Source of the DNA: Pusillimonas sp035515275
Lineage (GTDB): Bacteria; Pseudomonadota; Gammaproteobacteria; Burkholderiales; Burkholderiaceae_B
Length of the DNA: 13,545 nucleotides
Assembly (NCBI RefSeq): GCF_035515275.1
Contig: NZ_DATJBQ010000156.1
Coordinates: 1-13,545 of the forward strand
Direction of reading: 5' to 3'
The stretch's first letter is position 1; the number at the start of each line of letters is the position of its first letter. The position numbers and the translations under genes were made by a program. Under the pieces are notes generated by a model. The model did no database searches, was not told where the DNA came from, and saw only the letters and a program-made list of their open reading frames with translations. Of the stretch, positions 6,860 to 13,545 are shown piece after piece.

Positions 6860-7840
6860 ATGAAAGTAGTCAAGAAAGCGTTGGGCCTGCTGGCTGCCAC
6901 GTCCGTGCTATGGGCGGTCGGCGCAGCACAGGCAGAGACCGTGATCAAGGCAATAAGCGCCTTTACCGCTGGCACGGCATTTTCCAAACCGTTCGAAAGC
7001 TTTGTGAATAAGGTGAATGAAGACGGCAAGGGGGTCATCCAGATTCGTATCCTGGGCGGCCCCGAAAGCATGCCGCCATTCGAACTGGGTAATGCGGTGG
7101 CCAACGGCGTGGTGGATATGGCCAACATACCCGGAGCGTTCTACCTGAACCGCATGCCCTCTGCCGATGCGCTGCGTCTTAGCGAAATACCTATTCACGA
7201 ACAACGACAGAACGGTGCCTGGGAATACATCAATGAACTGCACAACAAGACGATGAACTCCTGGTACCTGGCACGCACCGCCGACGACCAGCCCTATCAT
7301 CTTTACCTGACTCGCAAGATCGAGACCCCCGATCTTAGCCGCTTGGTCATCAGGGTTTCACCCACCTATATGTCCTTCTTTCGCGCCTTGGGAGCCAGCG
7401 CCGTTCAGACGCCTCCGGGCGAGGTCTACACAGCGCTAGAGCGCGGTGTCGTCCAAGGTTATGGCTGGCCTTTGCACGGCATCATCGATCTTGGCTGGGA
7501 CGAAGTCACCAAATACCGCGTCGATCCAGGCTTCTATCGTGTAGACGTAAACGTTCTGGTCAACTTGGACCGCTGGAAGCAACTTGGCCAGAAGGAACAG
7601 GAGATCCTGACCCAGGCCGCGCTGTGGCTGGAGCAGACCCAGCACGAGGCCATGCCCGAATTGAACAAGAAAGAACTAGAGCTTCAGAAGCAGGCGAACA
7701 TCGAAACGCTGACCTTCAGTGCGGAAGACGAAAAGCGCTGGCGTGAGACTGCACTGCGGACCGGTTGGGAGCAGATCCGGGCTCAAGCCCCCGCCGCAGA
7801 AGTCGATCGCTTGTACGAGCTGCTGACCAAAAAAGATTGA
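6860..7840 (+). CDS. TRAP transporter solute-binding protein, DctP family
   Basis: 326-residue periplasmic receptor, normal for DctP-type proteins. A signal peptide is clear: M-K-V-V-K-K, a hydrophobic core, and the AQA-ET cleavage site after residue 25. The mature part shows the family pattern, including V-I-R-V-S-P with Arg165 as the expected carboxylate-clamping arginine, then ALGASAVQTPPGEVYTALERG and VVQGYGWPL. TRAP receptors pass organic acids or amino-acid-like anions to a DctQ/DctM membrane pair. Neither membrane gene is in this window, so the receptor is an orphan here. It has the best ribosome site of the operon, AAGGAG at 6848-6853, six bases before the ATG. Ligand unknown; the context suggests the anion that feeds the amidohydrolase. 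Confidence 0.9.
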   Translation: MKVVKKALGLLAATSVLWAVGAAQAETVIKAISAFTAGTAFSKPFESFVNKVNEDGKGVIQIRILGGPESMPPFELGNAVANGVVDMANIPGAFYLNRMPSADALRLSEIPIHEQRQNGAWEYINELHNKTMNSWYLARTADDQPYHLYLTRKIETPDLSRLVIRVSPTYMSFFRALGASAVQTPPGEVYTALERGVVQGYGWPLHGIIDLGWDEVTKYRVDPGFYRVDVNVLVNLDRWKQLGQKEQEILTQAALWLEQTQHEAMPELNKKELELQKQANIETLTFSAEDEKRWRETALRTGWEQIRAQAPAAEVDRLYELLTKKD

Positions 7841-7847
7841 TGGTCAC

Positions 7848-7867
7848 CGGGCGGCCCTGGCCGCCTG
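7848..7867 (+). other. GC-rich hairpin after the receptor gene
   Basis: Positions 7848-7855 pair with 7860-7867 (eight pairs, one G-U) around CCTG, starting 7 bases after the receptor stop. The structure is very stable on paper but is followed by a C-rich stretch with no T-run. It is therefore at most a weak or Rho-assisted terminator or a 3'-end protector, and readthrough into lysA is plausible. Confidence 0.4.
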
Positions 7868-7907
7868 CTCCCGCACCCGAAGCGCGTGTTGTATCATTTT
7901 GGGCTAC

Positions 7908-7927
7908 GCTTGTGTTTGCTCACAAGC
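7908..7927 (+). promoter_or_regulatory. Inverted repeat in the lysA leader
   Basis: GCTTGTG (7908-7914) and CACAAGC (7921-7927) form a perfect 7-bp inverted repeat with a 6-base spacer, 62 bp before the lysA ATG. It may be an operator or an RNA hairpin. The 149-bp gap between the receptor and lysA holds a TATCAT -10-like hexamer at 7892-7897 but no convincing -35 and no lysine-riboswitch-like architecture. Confidence 0.4.
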
Positions 7928-7989
7928 ATCACCCAACCACGCGCCAGGGTCGCCCGAAAGCAGCCGCGGCGCTTCCAACCCCCATTACC

Positions 7990-9264
7990 ATGACAGTCGC
8001 CCCCCATTTTGCTTTCAAGCACCATGTCCTGCATGCAGAAGACGTATCCCTTCCTGCCCTTGCACAAGAGTATGGTACGCCCTTGTATGTGTACTCGCGT
8101 CAGGCGCTGACTGACGCGTGGCAGGCTTACGCCAGTGCAAGCAAAGGGCGCAACGTGCTGGTTTGCTTTGGCATGAAGGCCAATTCCAACCTGGCCGTAC
8201 TGAACGAGTTCCGTAAGCTGGGTGCGGGGTTCGACATTGTGTCGGGCGGCGAGCTCGCTCGCGTGCTCGCCGTGGGCGGCGACCCGGCCAAAGTGGTTTT
8301 TTCGGGCGTGGGCAAACAGGCCTGGGAAATGCGGGCCGCACTGAAGGCCGGAGTAAAGTGCTTCAACGTCGAGTCGGAAGCCGAGCTCGAGCTGCTGGCC
8401 GAGGTGGCTGCCGAAATGGGCAAGGTGGCGCCCGTGTCGCTGCGTGTGAACCCCGACGTCGACGCCCATACCCACCCCTATATTTCGACCGGCCTCAAAG
8501 AAAACAAATTCGGCATTGCCATTGAAACCGCCCCGGCGGTATACCAACGCGCCACGCAGCTGGCCAGCCTGGACATCGTGGGCGTCGATTGCCACATCGG
8601 TTCGCAGATTACCGAGGTTGACCCCTACCTGGACGCCCTGGAAAAACTGCTGGACCTGATCGACGCCCTGGCCGAAGACGGCATCCGCATCAAGCACCTG
8701 GACCTGGGCGGCGGTATCGGCATTCGCTATACCGACGAAACCCCGCTTACGCCCACTACCCTGCTCGACAACGTGTTCAAGCGCTTGCAGGCCCGCGGCC
8801 TGCAGCACCTTCAAATCGTACTGGAGCCGGGGCGCTCGCTGGTGGGCAATGCCGGCGTGCTGCTTACCAGCGTGCAGTACCTGAAGCACACCGAGGCAAA
8901 GAACTTCGCCGTTGTCGACGCCGCCATGAACGACCTGCTGCGTCCTACGCTGTACGATGCCTGGCATAGCGTAGAGCAAGTGGGGCAGCCCGCCGAGCAG
9001 CGCCCGGCCGATGCCAAAACCTACGACATTGTGGGCCCTATTTGCGAAAGCGGAGACTGGCTGGCCCGCGACCGCCAACTCGACATTCAGCAAGGCGACC
9101 TGCTGGCGATCATGTCGGCCGGCGCCTATGCCTTTACCATGGCCAGCCAATACAATACGCGCCCGCGTCCGCCCGAGATCATGGTCGATGGCTCTGCCCA
9201 CCATGTGGTGCGCCCCCGCGAATCGCTCGAAAGCCTGTTCTCCACAGAAAAGACGCTGCCCTGA
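7990..9264 (+). CDS. lysA: Diaminopimelate decarboxylase
   Basis: PLP enzyme (fold type III) that decarboxylates meso-diaminopimelate to L-lysine, the last step of lysine biosynthesis. The 424-residue product has the expected length. Key features: G-T-P-L-Y-V-Y near the N-terminus, the PLP lysine in F-G-M-K-A-N-S-N (Lys63), the phosphate-binding LDLGGGIGI, LEPGRSLVGNAG, and the C-E-S-G-D-W motif with Cys352, which completes the partner subunit's active site. The open frame extends upstream to 7765 inside the receptor gene, but the ATG at 7990 (MTVAPHF) gives the family N-terminus. No good ribosome site precedes it. Relatives normally have lysA directly after lptM; here the LysR-led cassette lies between. 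It faces the ccs operon convergently. Confidence 0.96.
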   Translation: MTVAPHFAFKHHVLHAEDVSLPALAQEYGTPLYVYSRQALTDAWQAYASASKGRNVLVCFGMKANSNLAVLNEFRKLGAGFDIVSGGELARVLAVGGDPAKVVFSGVGKQAWEMRAALKAGVKCFNVESEAELELLAEVAAEMGKVAPVSLRVNPDVDAHTHPYISTGLKENKFGIAIETAPAVYQRATQLASLDIVGVDCHIGSQITEVDPYLDALEKLLDLIDALAEDGIRIKHLDLGGGIGIRYTDETPLTPTTLLDNVFKRLQARGLQHLQIVLEPGRSLVGNAGVLLTSVQYLKHTEAKNFAVVDAAMNDLLRPTLYDAWHSVEQVGQPAEQRPADAKTYDIVGPICESGDWLARDRQLDIQQGDLLAIMSAGAYAFTMASQYNTRPRPPEIMVDGSAHHVVRPRESLESLFSTEKTLP

Positions 9265-9319
9265 CCTTTTCCGCCGAGCTCGCCCCGCTCAACCGGTCAA
9301 CGGGCTTAAGGGCGGAATC

Positions 9320-9365
9320 AAAAAAAACACCCCAAAAGCTAGGACAGTGTCCAACTTTTGGGGTG
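9320..9365 (-). terminator. Intrinsic terminator of the ccsBA operon
   Basis: CACCCCAAAAG (9328-9338) pairs perfectly with CTTTTGGGGTG (9355-9365), an 11-bp stem. GGAC (9342-9345) and GTCC (9349-9352) extend the hairpin inside it. Read on the minus strand it is followed directly by eight Ts (complement of the A-run 9320-9327), a textbook terminator, 86 bp beyond the ccsA stop. On the plus strand the A-run precedes the hairpin and no T-run follows, so it should act mainly in one direction. Confidence 0.85.
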
Positions 9366-9372
9366 CAGTTCA
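9350..9372 (-). repeat. IS3-family-like terminal repeat, copy 1
   Basis: Read on the minus strand this begins TGAACTGCACCCC and continues AAAAGTTGGA. That resembles the terminal inverted repeats of IS3-family (IS150-type) elements as I remember them. The partner arm 9328-9345 looks like the opposite-facing end with almost no internal DNA left. No transposase gene is present. It doubles as one arm of the terminator. Confidence 0.45.
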
Positions 9373-9395
9373 ACTCAGCTATCCTGACCTGAGCC

Positions 9396-9420
9396 TCCAA
9401 CTTCAAGGGGGGTCAGTTCA
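9396..9420 (-). repeat. IS3-family-like terminal repeat, copy 2 (degenerate)
   Basis: A second, same-orientation version lies 23 bp away: on the plus strand TCCAACTT, then a G-run, then CAGTTCA, as in copy 1, with changes and a 2-bp length difference in the middle. Two related ends in tandem in a 186-bp intergenic gap suggest remnants of insertion and deletion. Confidence 0.4.
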
Positions 9421-9450
9421 AAGCCCTTGAAGTGTGTTTCTGGCGGTGTC

Positions 9451-10803
9451 TTATAGCTCGCCGTATGAGTGCAGACCCGACAGGAACATGTTGACGCCCA
9501 GGAACGCGAAGCTGGTAATGACCAGGCCCACCAAGGCCCAGTAGGCCGCCATGGTGCCGCGCAGGCCCTTCATGAGCCGCATATGCAGCCAGGCAGCGTA
9601 GTTGAGCCAGACGATCAGTGCCCAGGTTTCTTTGGGGTCCCACTGCCAGTAGGTGCCCCAGGCGTCGGCCGCCCACAGCGCACCCAAAATCGTGGCTACT
9701 GTAAAGAAGGCAAAGCCCACCGCAATGGCCCGATACATGATGTCGTCAAGAATTTCGAGCGAGGGCAGCTTGCGCGAAATGGGGCCGCGAAACGCCAGAA
9801 TGACGCCCACAATAATGGCGCCCAGCCCAAAATACAGCATCCAGGTGGGAGAAAGCTCGCGCGAGCCGAACATCATGGGCTCGGCGCACAGCACAGCGCC
9901 CAGTATGAACAGCGGCAATAGTTTGGTCCATGAACGGGTTTCACCGTGCTCTTTGACCAAATAAGCAAAGCCCACCATGGCGGCCAGCGCAAAGGTGCCG
10001 TAGCCGATAAAGTTGGCCGGCACGTGTATTTTCATCCACCAGCTTTTAAGGGCGGGTACCAGCGGTTGAATCTGGAAGGCGTCGCGCGTGAACGAATACC
10101 ACAGCAAAAACACCACCGCCGAACTGACCACCAGCAATACGAAGCCACCCAGCGCGCGGGTGGCGTAACGCCTTTCGTAATACAGGTAGAACAGGGCGGT
10201 AATCAGCGCAAACAGCACAAAGACTTCGTACAGGTTGCTGACCGGTATATGACCGATGTCGGGGCCCAGCAAATGGCCTTCACGCCAACGCACCAACATG
10301 CCGGTGGTACCCGCGTACACGGCACCCCACGTCAACACCGTACCCATCCAGGCGGCCGTTTTGCTGGCGTAACCCACCCAGTAGCTGATGGTGGCCAGGA
10401 AGAACAAGGCGCACATCCACAAAATAGCCGACTGCGACGAAAACAAATATTGAAGCAGGAAGACGCTTTCCGAGCGGGCGATATCGCCTTGCGACAAGCT
10501 GCCTGCGTCGCTATAGAGCCAGATGGCAAGCAAGGCCGACAGCCCGGCGACCACCGTTAGGGTGCGCAGGGGCCGCCATAACCAGCCCATCCACACCAGG
10601 CCGGGCACGGTCAGGCACAGAATGATTTTTTCGTAGTAGTCCATGCTGTCGCTGTAAGCGAACAGCGCATAGGCGGCACCCGCCGACAGCAGCAAGAAAA
10701 AAACAAGGTCGGTCCAGTCGGGCTTGCCGCGTCGACCGCGAGAGTCTCCGCTGGGAGCCATGGCGTCTTGCCACATGGAAGCGTTGTAGGTTGAGTCGGA
10801 CAT
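9451..10803 (-). CDS. ccsA: Cytochrome c biogenesis protein CcsA (ResC), System II
   Basis: Multi-span inner-membrane haem-handling protein that with CcsB exports haem and ligates it to CXXCH motifs of apocytochromes in the periplasm. The 450-residue product has many hydrophobic segments and the signature tryptophan-rich WWD motif, W-G-T-Y-W-Q-W-D-P-K-E-T-W (residues 382-394, encoded near 9604-9660). Histidines at 260 (K-I-H-V-P), 407 (W-L-H-M-R) and 445 (G-L-H-S-Y-G) are in positions expected for haem ligands of the family; the exact roles are inferred. The ATG at 10803 (MSDSTY) was chosen over 10938, which lies inside ccsB. It is 11 bp after the ccsB stop, with AAGAGG upstream. The cytoplasmic N-terminal extension of about 30 polar residues is poorly conserved in my experience. 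Terminated by the hairpin at 9320-9365. Confidence 0.94.
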   Translation of the reverse strand: MSDSTYNASMWQDAMAPSGDSRGRRGKPDWTDLVFFLLLSAGAAYALFAYSDSMDYYEKIILCLTVPGLVWMGWLWRPLRTLTVVAGLSALLAIWLYSDAGSLSQGDIARSESVFLLQYLFSSQSAILWMCALFFLATISYWVGYASKTAAWMGTVLTWGAVYAGTTGMLVRWREGHLLGPDIGHIPVSNLYEVFVLFALITALFYLYYERRYATRALGGFVLLVVSSAVVFLLWYSFTRDAFQIQPLVPALKSWWMKIHVPANFIGYGTFALAAMVGFAYLVKEHGETRSWTKLLPLFILGAVLCAEPMMFGSRELSPTWMLYFGLGAIIVGVILAFRGPISRKLPSLEILDDIMYRAIAVGFAFFTVATILGALWAADAWGTYWQWDPKETWALIVWLNYAAWLHMRLMKGLRGTMAAYWALVGLVITSFAFLGVNMFLSGLHSYGEL

Positions 10804-10814
10804 GAGGAAACCTC

Positions 10815-12848
10815 TTAGGTGATCAGGCGCCGGAATGCGTCGCGGAAGCGCTCGAATTCCTGGGTGAAGTCCAAATTGCGGCGCTGGGAGGTCATGGCTG
10901 CCTGCAACCGGCTGCCGCCGCCTTCGGGAGTGATCCATATCCAGATGCGCCGATCACGAATATAGAACATTGAAAACACGCCTATTACCAGGAACAGACA
11001 ACCCAGATACACGGTGTTTTTGCCAGGGCTGCGAGCGATCTGAAACACGCTGGCCTTGACCTCTTCGAAACTGTTCAAGGACATGAACACAGGGGCTGGG
11101 TAGTCGGGCAGATTGGCCAGGGCCATTAAAGAAAGCCGCAACCAGTCGGCGCCCTGCTGGGTGTTGCTGATGGGCTCAAGCCCCCGGTTCCGGCGGTCGA
11201 GCTCGTATAACTCGGTCAGTGTAAGCTGGATCATGGGCACCGCAAAGCCCAGTACGCTTTCGCGCTCGGCTTCGGGCACTCGGTCGATCAGCGCATTGAA
11301 CCCGCCCTGTGCAAAGGCGTCAATGGCCCCTTGTGCCGCCCGCTGCAGCAACGGCCGTTGAGTATCGGTGCTTGCATTGAACTGAGCAAAGGCATTGGCC
11401 GCCTGATGCCTGAGCGCAGGGTTTTGCAACGCCGCCCGCAAATGCATGAATTCGGCCACCGAGCTGTCGGCATCGGCCGGGATACGGATGTAGCGGTAGT
11501 TCTCGGCCTCGGTTTGCCGCACACCCGCCAAAAACACCGGGTGTCCGTCAAGCTCGATAGGCAGCATGTAGTTGTTGTATTCGTGCGATTGGCCGTCGCG
11601 GCCTATAACCCGGTATTGCACGCTGGGGCCCACGTTGCGCAAATGCTCATTTGACGCCCCGGCGGCACTACCCGTAACGGCCGCAACGTGCTCGATCATG
11701 GCCTTGGGCTGGGGCTCGGTGCCCGGGTCCATGTTCTCGACGTTTATGACCCGCAGGCCCGACATGGCCACCACCAGGTTTTGGTCCCCGGCTTCGCCGC
11801 TCAGGGTCAGCTCAGCGTCTTGTCCAACCGTGCCTTCAACCGGAAACGGCTTGCCGCCGGCCCCTTCAAGCGGGTAGGCGGTAAGCTTGAGCTTGCTGCC
11901 GCCATCGTCAAGGCTGGACTGATACACGGTGACGCCCTTGTAGCGCAGGGGTTCGTTTACTTCGATCAGGCTGTCGAACGTTTCACCGGTGTCGGGGTCG
12001 GTAATTTCAACATAGCTTTTGAACGAGCTGGGCATGCCGGTAGAGTAATAATCTACGTCGAACTTGTTCAGCTTGATCGAAAACGGCAAGGGCTGCACCA
12101 GTACGCCGTCGGCCACGGCCACAATGCCGCTGGCGCTGCGGCTGCCTTCGGGCAGCATCATGTTGGCCCGAAAACTGGGGTTGGCGGCCGGCAGGCGACC
12201 CTGTTCGGGCACCTCGGAAATAAGCATGTTCTGCGTAATGGCCTGCTTTCCGCCCAACAAAACCTGAAGCCGTACCGGCAGCTCGCTGTCGAGCAGACCA
12301 CCTACGGCAATGACCACAATCGCCGCATGCGCAAAAATATAGCCCAGGCGGTTGCTGGAGCCTTTTTTGGCTGCCAGCATCAACGACTCGCCGTCCTGGC
12401 GCGTTTTAAAACGGTAGCCGTGTTGTTTCAGCCAAGGACCGATCTTGTTCAGGGCCTGTTCAGGTGCCTGTGTTGAGGTGGTTTCGACGCGATGATGAAA
12501 CGCCCGCAAGCTGCTGCCGCGCACGTACTCGCGAAACGAGCGCATGTCGCGCACCATTTTTGGCGTGTTGCGCAGCAGGCAGATGCTGGTCGACACCACC
12601 AAAAACGCCATAATCAACAAAAACCACCAGCTGTTGTACACATGCCAGATGGAGAATTTGTCGAACAGCCCGAACCAGTAGGGACCGAACTGATCCACAT
12701 AACTGTTGGAGACCTGATTCTGCTGCAGCACCGTGCCAATAATGCTGGCCACGCAAATGAACATCAGCAAACTTACTGCAAACCGCATCGAACCGAGCAG
12801 TTCAATCACGTCGGCGCCGAAGCTTTTCAGGGAATTGGATGGGCTCAC
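10815..12848 (-). CDS. ccsB: Cytochrome c biogenesis protein CcsB (ResB), System II
   Basis: Partner of CcsA in System II cytochrome c maturation; inner membrane with a large periplasmic domain. The 677-residue product shows hydrophobic segments at about 22-41, 74-91, 168-186 and 607-628. The long stretch between the last two is periplasmic. The conserved I-W-H-V-Y-N-S-W-W-F (His69) at the second segment fits a haem-handling histidine. Family markers S-M-R-F-A-V-S-L-L and F-G-P-Y-W-F are present. The start is GTG at 12848. An in-frame TGA at 12858-12860 rules out any longer form, and an ATG at residue 21 would cut the conserved N-terminus. There is no convincing ribosome site. An intrinsic terminator for the upstream gene ends 11 bases before the GTG, leaving the promoter unexplained. 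Confidence 0.94.
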   Translation of the reverse strand: MSPSNSLKSFGADVIELLGSMRFAVSLLMFICVASIIGTVLQQNQVSNSYVDQFGPYWFGLFDKFSIWHVYNSWWFLLIMAFLVVSTSICLLRNTPKMVRDMRSFREYVRGSSLRAFHHRVETTSTQAPEQALNKIGPWLKQHGYRFKTRQDGESLMLAAKKGSSNRLGYIFAHAAIVVIAVGGLLDSELPVRLQVLLGGKQAITQNMLISEVPEQGRLPAANPSFRANMMLPEGSRSASGIVAVADGVLVQPLPFSIKLNKFDVDYYSTGMPSSFKSYVEITDPDTGETFDSLIEVNEPLRYKGVTVYQSSLDDGGSKLKLTAYPLEGAGGKPFPVEGTVGQDAELTLSGEAGDQNLVVAMSGLRVINVENMDPGTEPQPKAMIEHVAAVTGSAAGASNEHLRNVGPSVQYRVIGRDGQSHEYNNYMLPIELDGHPVFLAGVRQTEAENYRYIRIPADADSSVAEFMHLRAALQNPALRHQAANAFAQFNASTDTQRPLLQRAAQGAIDAFAQGGFNALIDRVPEAERESVLGFAVPMIQLTLTELYELDRRNRGLEPISNTQQGADWLRLSLMALANLPDYPAPVFMSLNSFEEVKASVFQIARSPGKNTVYLGCLFLVIGVFSMFYIRDRRIWIWITPEGGGSRLQAAMTSQRRNLDFTQEFERFRDAFRRLIT

Positions 12849-12859
12849 AGATTCATTTC

Positions 12860-12896
12860 AAAAAAAAAGGGGGCGCCGCTGCCGGCTCCCCCCTTT
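12860..12896 (-). terminator. Intrinsic terminator between cytochrome c4 gene and ccsB
   Basis: AAAGGGGG (12866-12873) pairs with CCCCCTTT (12889-12896). Inside it GCCG (12875-12878) pairs with CGGC (12883-12886) around CTGC. On the minus strand nine Ts follow (A-run 12860-12868). It lies 52 bp past the cytochrome stop and its T-tract ends 11 bases before the ccsB GTG. Confidence 0.85.
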
Positions 12897-12948
12897 GACT
12901 GACCGGCCGGCGCGATTGTGTTTTTGACGCCGGACTAAATTGTACGTT

Positions 12949-13545
12949 TTAACGCAGGCCCGCCGCGTAATCGGCTACCGCCGCAATGTCGGAGTCGGAC
13001 ATGCGATCGGCAATGTCGTGCATGATTTCGTTGGCGCGGTCATTGCTGCGGAACTGCTTGAGCTGATCAGCCAGGTAGCCGGGGAACTGACCTGCCAAGC
13101 GCGGGAACTCGGCCGGCACGCCTGCACCGTTAGGTGCGTGGCAGCCTGCACAGGCGGGGACCCGTTTTTCGGGAATGCCGCCGCGCCAGATCTCTTGGCC
13201 GCGCTCCATGGTGGCCTCGCTGGTGGCAGTGGCAGCGGCAGTGTAATCAAGCGGCTGCTGGCCCAGATAGTAAGCGATATTTTGAATGTCTTCGTCGGAC
13301 AGGGGCGCAGCCATGGGTGTCATTACCAGCGGCGCACCGTTGGGGCCGCTGCGCTTGGCGGGTTGGTCGCCCTGGGGTTTGAAGTCGTGCAGCTGGCGGG
13401 CGATGTATTCGTGCGCCTGGCCGGAAAGATTGGGGTTGACCGGAAGCGTGCTGTTGCCGGCTGCGCCATGGCAGCTGGCACAGGCAATAATGCCGCGCGC
13501 TGCGTCGCCATTGGTGTATAGAGCCTCGCCTTTGGCCGCGTCGGG
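12949..13545 (-). CDS. Dihaem cytochrome c4-type protein (5' end missing)
   Basis: Periplasmic electron carrier with two c-type domains, usually passing electrons from the bc1 complex to terminal oxidases. The open frame enters from the right window edge; 198 residues are visible and only the signal peptide and first few mature residues are missing. Two haem sites are present: C-A-S-C-H at 13468-13482 and C-A-G-C-H at 13138-13152. Each domain carries the expected following pattern (L-S-G-Q-A or L-A-G-Q-F, then Y-I-A-R-Q-L or Y-L-A-D-Q-L), with candidate axial methionines in V-M-T-P-M and E-I-M-H. The ATG at 13323 lies between the two haem domains and is not the start. It is a likely client of the adjacent CcsBA system. 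Followed by a strong terminator. Confidence 0.93.
   Translation of the reverse strand, partial: PDAAKGEALYTNGDAARGIIACASCHGAAGNSTLPVNPNLSGQAHEYIARQLHDFKPQGDQPAKRSGPNGAPLVMTPMAAPLSDEDIQNIAYYLGQQPLDYTAAATATSEATMERGQEIWRGGIPEKRVPACAGCHAPNGAGVPAEFPRLAGQFPGYLADQLKQFRSNDRANEIMHDIADRMSDSDIAAVADYAAGLR

Noticed and set aside
7765..7989. N-terminal extension of LysA to the first ATG of the open frame
   Set aside because: It would overlap the receptor gene and add 75 non-family residues; the ATG at 7990 gives the normal N-terminus.
7841..7989. Lysine riboswitch upstream of lysA
   Set aside because: The gap is too short and shows only two simple hairpins, not the multi-helix junction of a lysine riboswitch.
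7894..9204. Long open frame (436 codons) antisense to lysA
   Set aside because: It mirrors lysA codons in a GC-rich gene, has no recognisable family features and no independent ribosome site; lysA is unmistakable on the other strand.
9269..9317. TTCCGCC/GGCGGAA pairing as a lysA terminator
   Set aside because: The 7-bp closing stem spans a 35-base interior and no T-run follows on the plus strand; too weak to call.
11688..12476. 262-codon plus-strand open frame inside ccsB
   Set aside because: Antisense to a conserved ResB gene, with low-complexity composition and no family resemblance.

Overview
The window is a GC-rich stretch of chromosome from a betaproteobacterium, most likely Alcaligenaceae (Bordetella/Achromobacter/Pusillimonas type). 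The evidence is the backbone gene content and order (PBP1a, CyaY, LptM, LysA, then a System II cytochrome c maturation pair with a dihaem cytochrome c4) and the resemblance of the proteins to that family as I remember it. No database search was possible. Both ends of the window cut genes: mrcA lacks its 5' end and the cytochrome c4 gene lacks its 5' end.

Layout. 2-2560 is housekeeping: mrcA (peptidoglycan synthase, +) converges with cyaY (frataxin-like, -) with one base between their stops. cyaY diverges from lptM (small LPS-assembly lipoprotein, +) with 29 bases between the start codons. 2538-7840 looks like an accessory metabolic cassette. It holds a LysR-type regulator (-), then a four-gene + strand array: a branched-chain-aminotransferase-like PLP enzyme, an ornithine cyclodeaminase/mu-crystallin-like dehydrogenase, a metal-dependent amidohydrolase, and a TRAP-type solute-binding protein. 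The control region between the regulator and the array carries an AT-rich dyad and a good sigma-70-like promoter. 7990-9264 is lysA (last step of lysine synthesis, +). 9451-12848 is the ccsB-ccsA operon (-), and 12949 to the end is a dihaem cytochrome c4 (-).

How the genes work together. The cassette reads as a catabolic or scavenging unit: periplasmic capture of an organic anion (TRAP receptor), hydrolysis of an amide or cyclic amide (amidohydrolase), and amino-acid/imine chemistry (aminotransferase and OCD-like protein), probably switched by the divergent LysR regulator. The substrate cannot be read from the sequence. The cassette sits between lptM and lysA, which I expect to be neighbours in relatives. 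This leaves lysA downstream of an inducible operon with no strong terminator between. On the right side, ccsB and ccsA encode the two membrane proteins that move haem and attach it to periplasmic c-type cytochromes, of which the adjacent cytochrome c4 is a likely client.

Three regulatory structures stand out. A textbook intrinsic terminator for ccsA appears to be built from IS3-family-like terminal repeats, with a second degenerate copy nearby. A strong intrinsic terminator ends only 11 bases before the GTG start of ccsB. A perfect 9-bp hairpin lies between the amidohydrolase and the TRAP receptor gene. No tRNA, rRNA, CRISPR array or intact transposase was seen.
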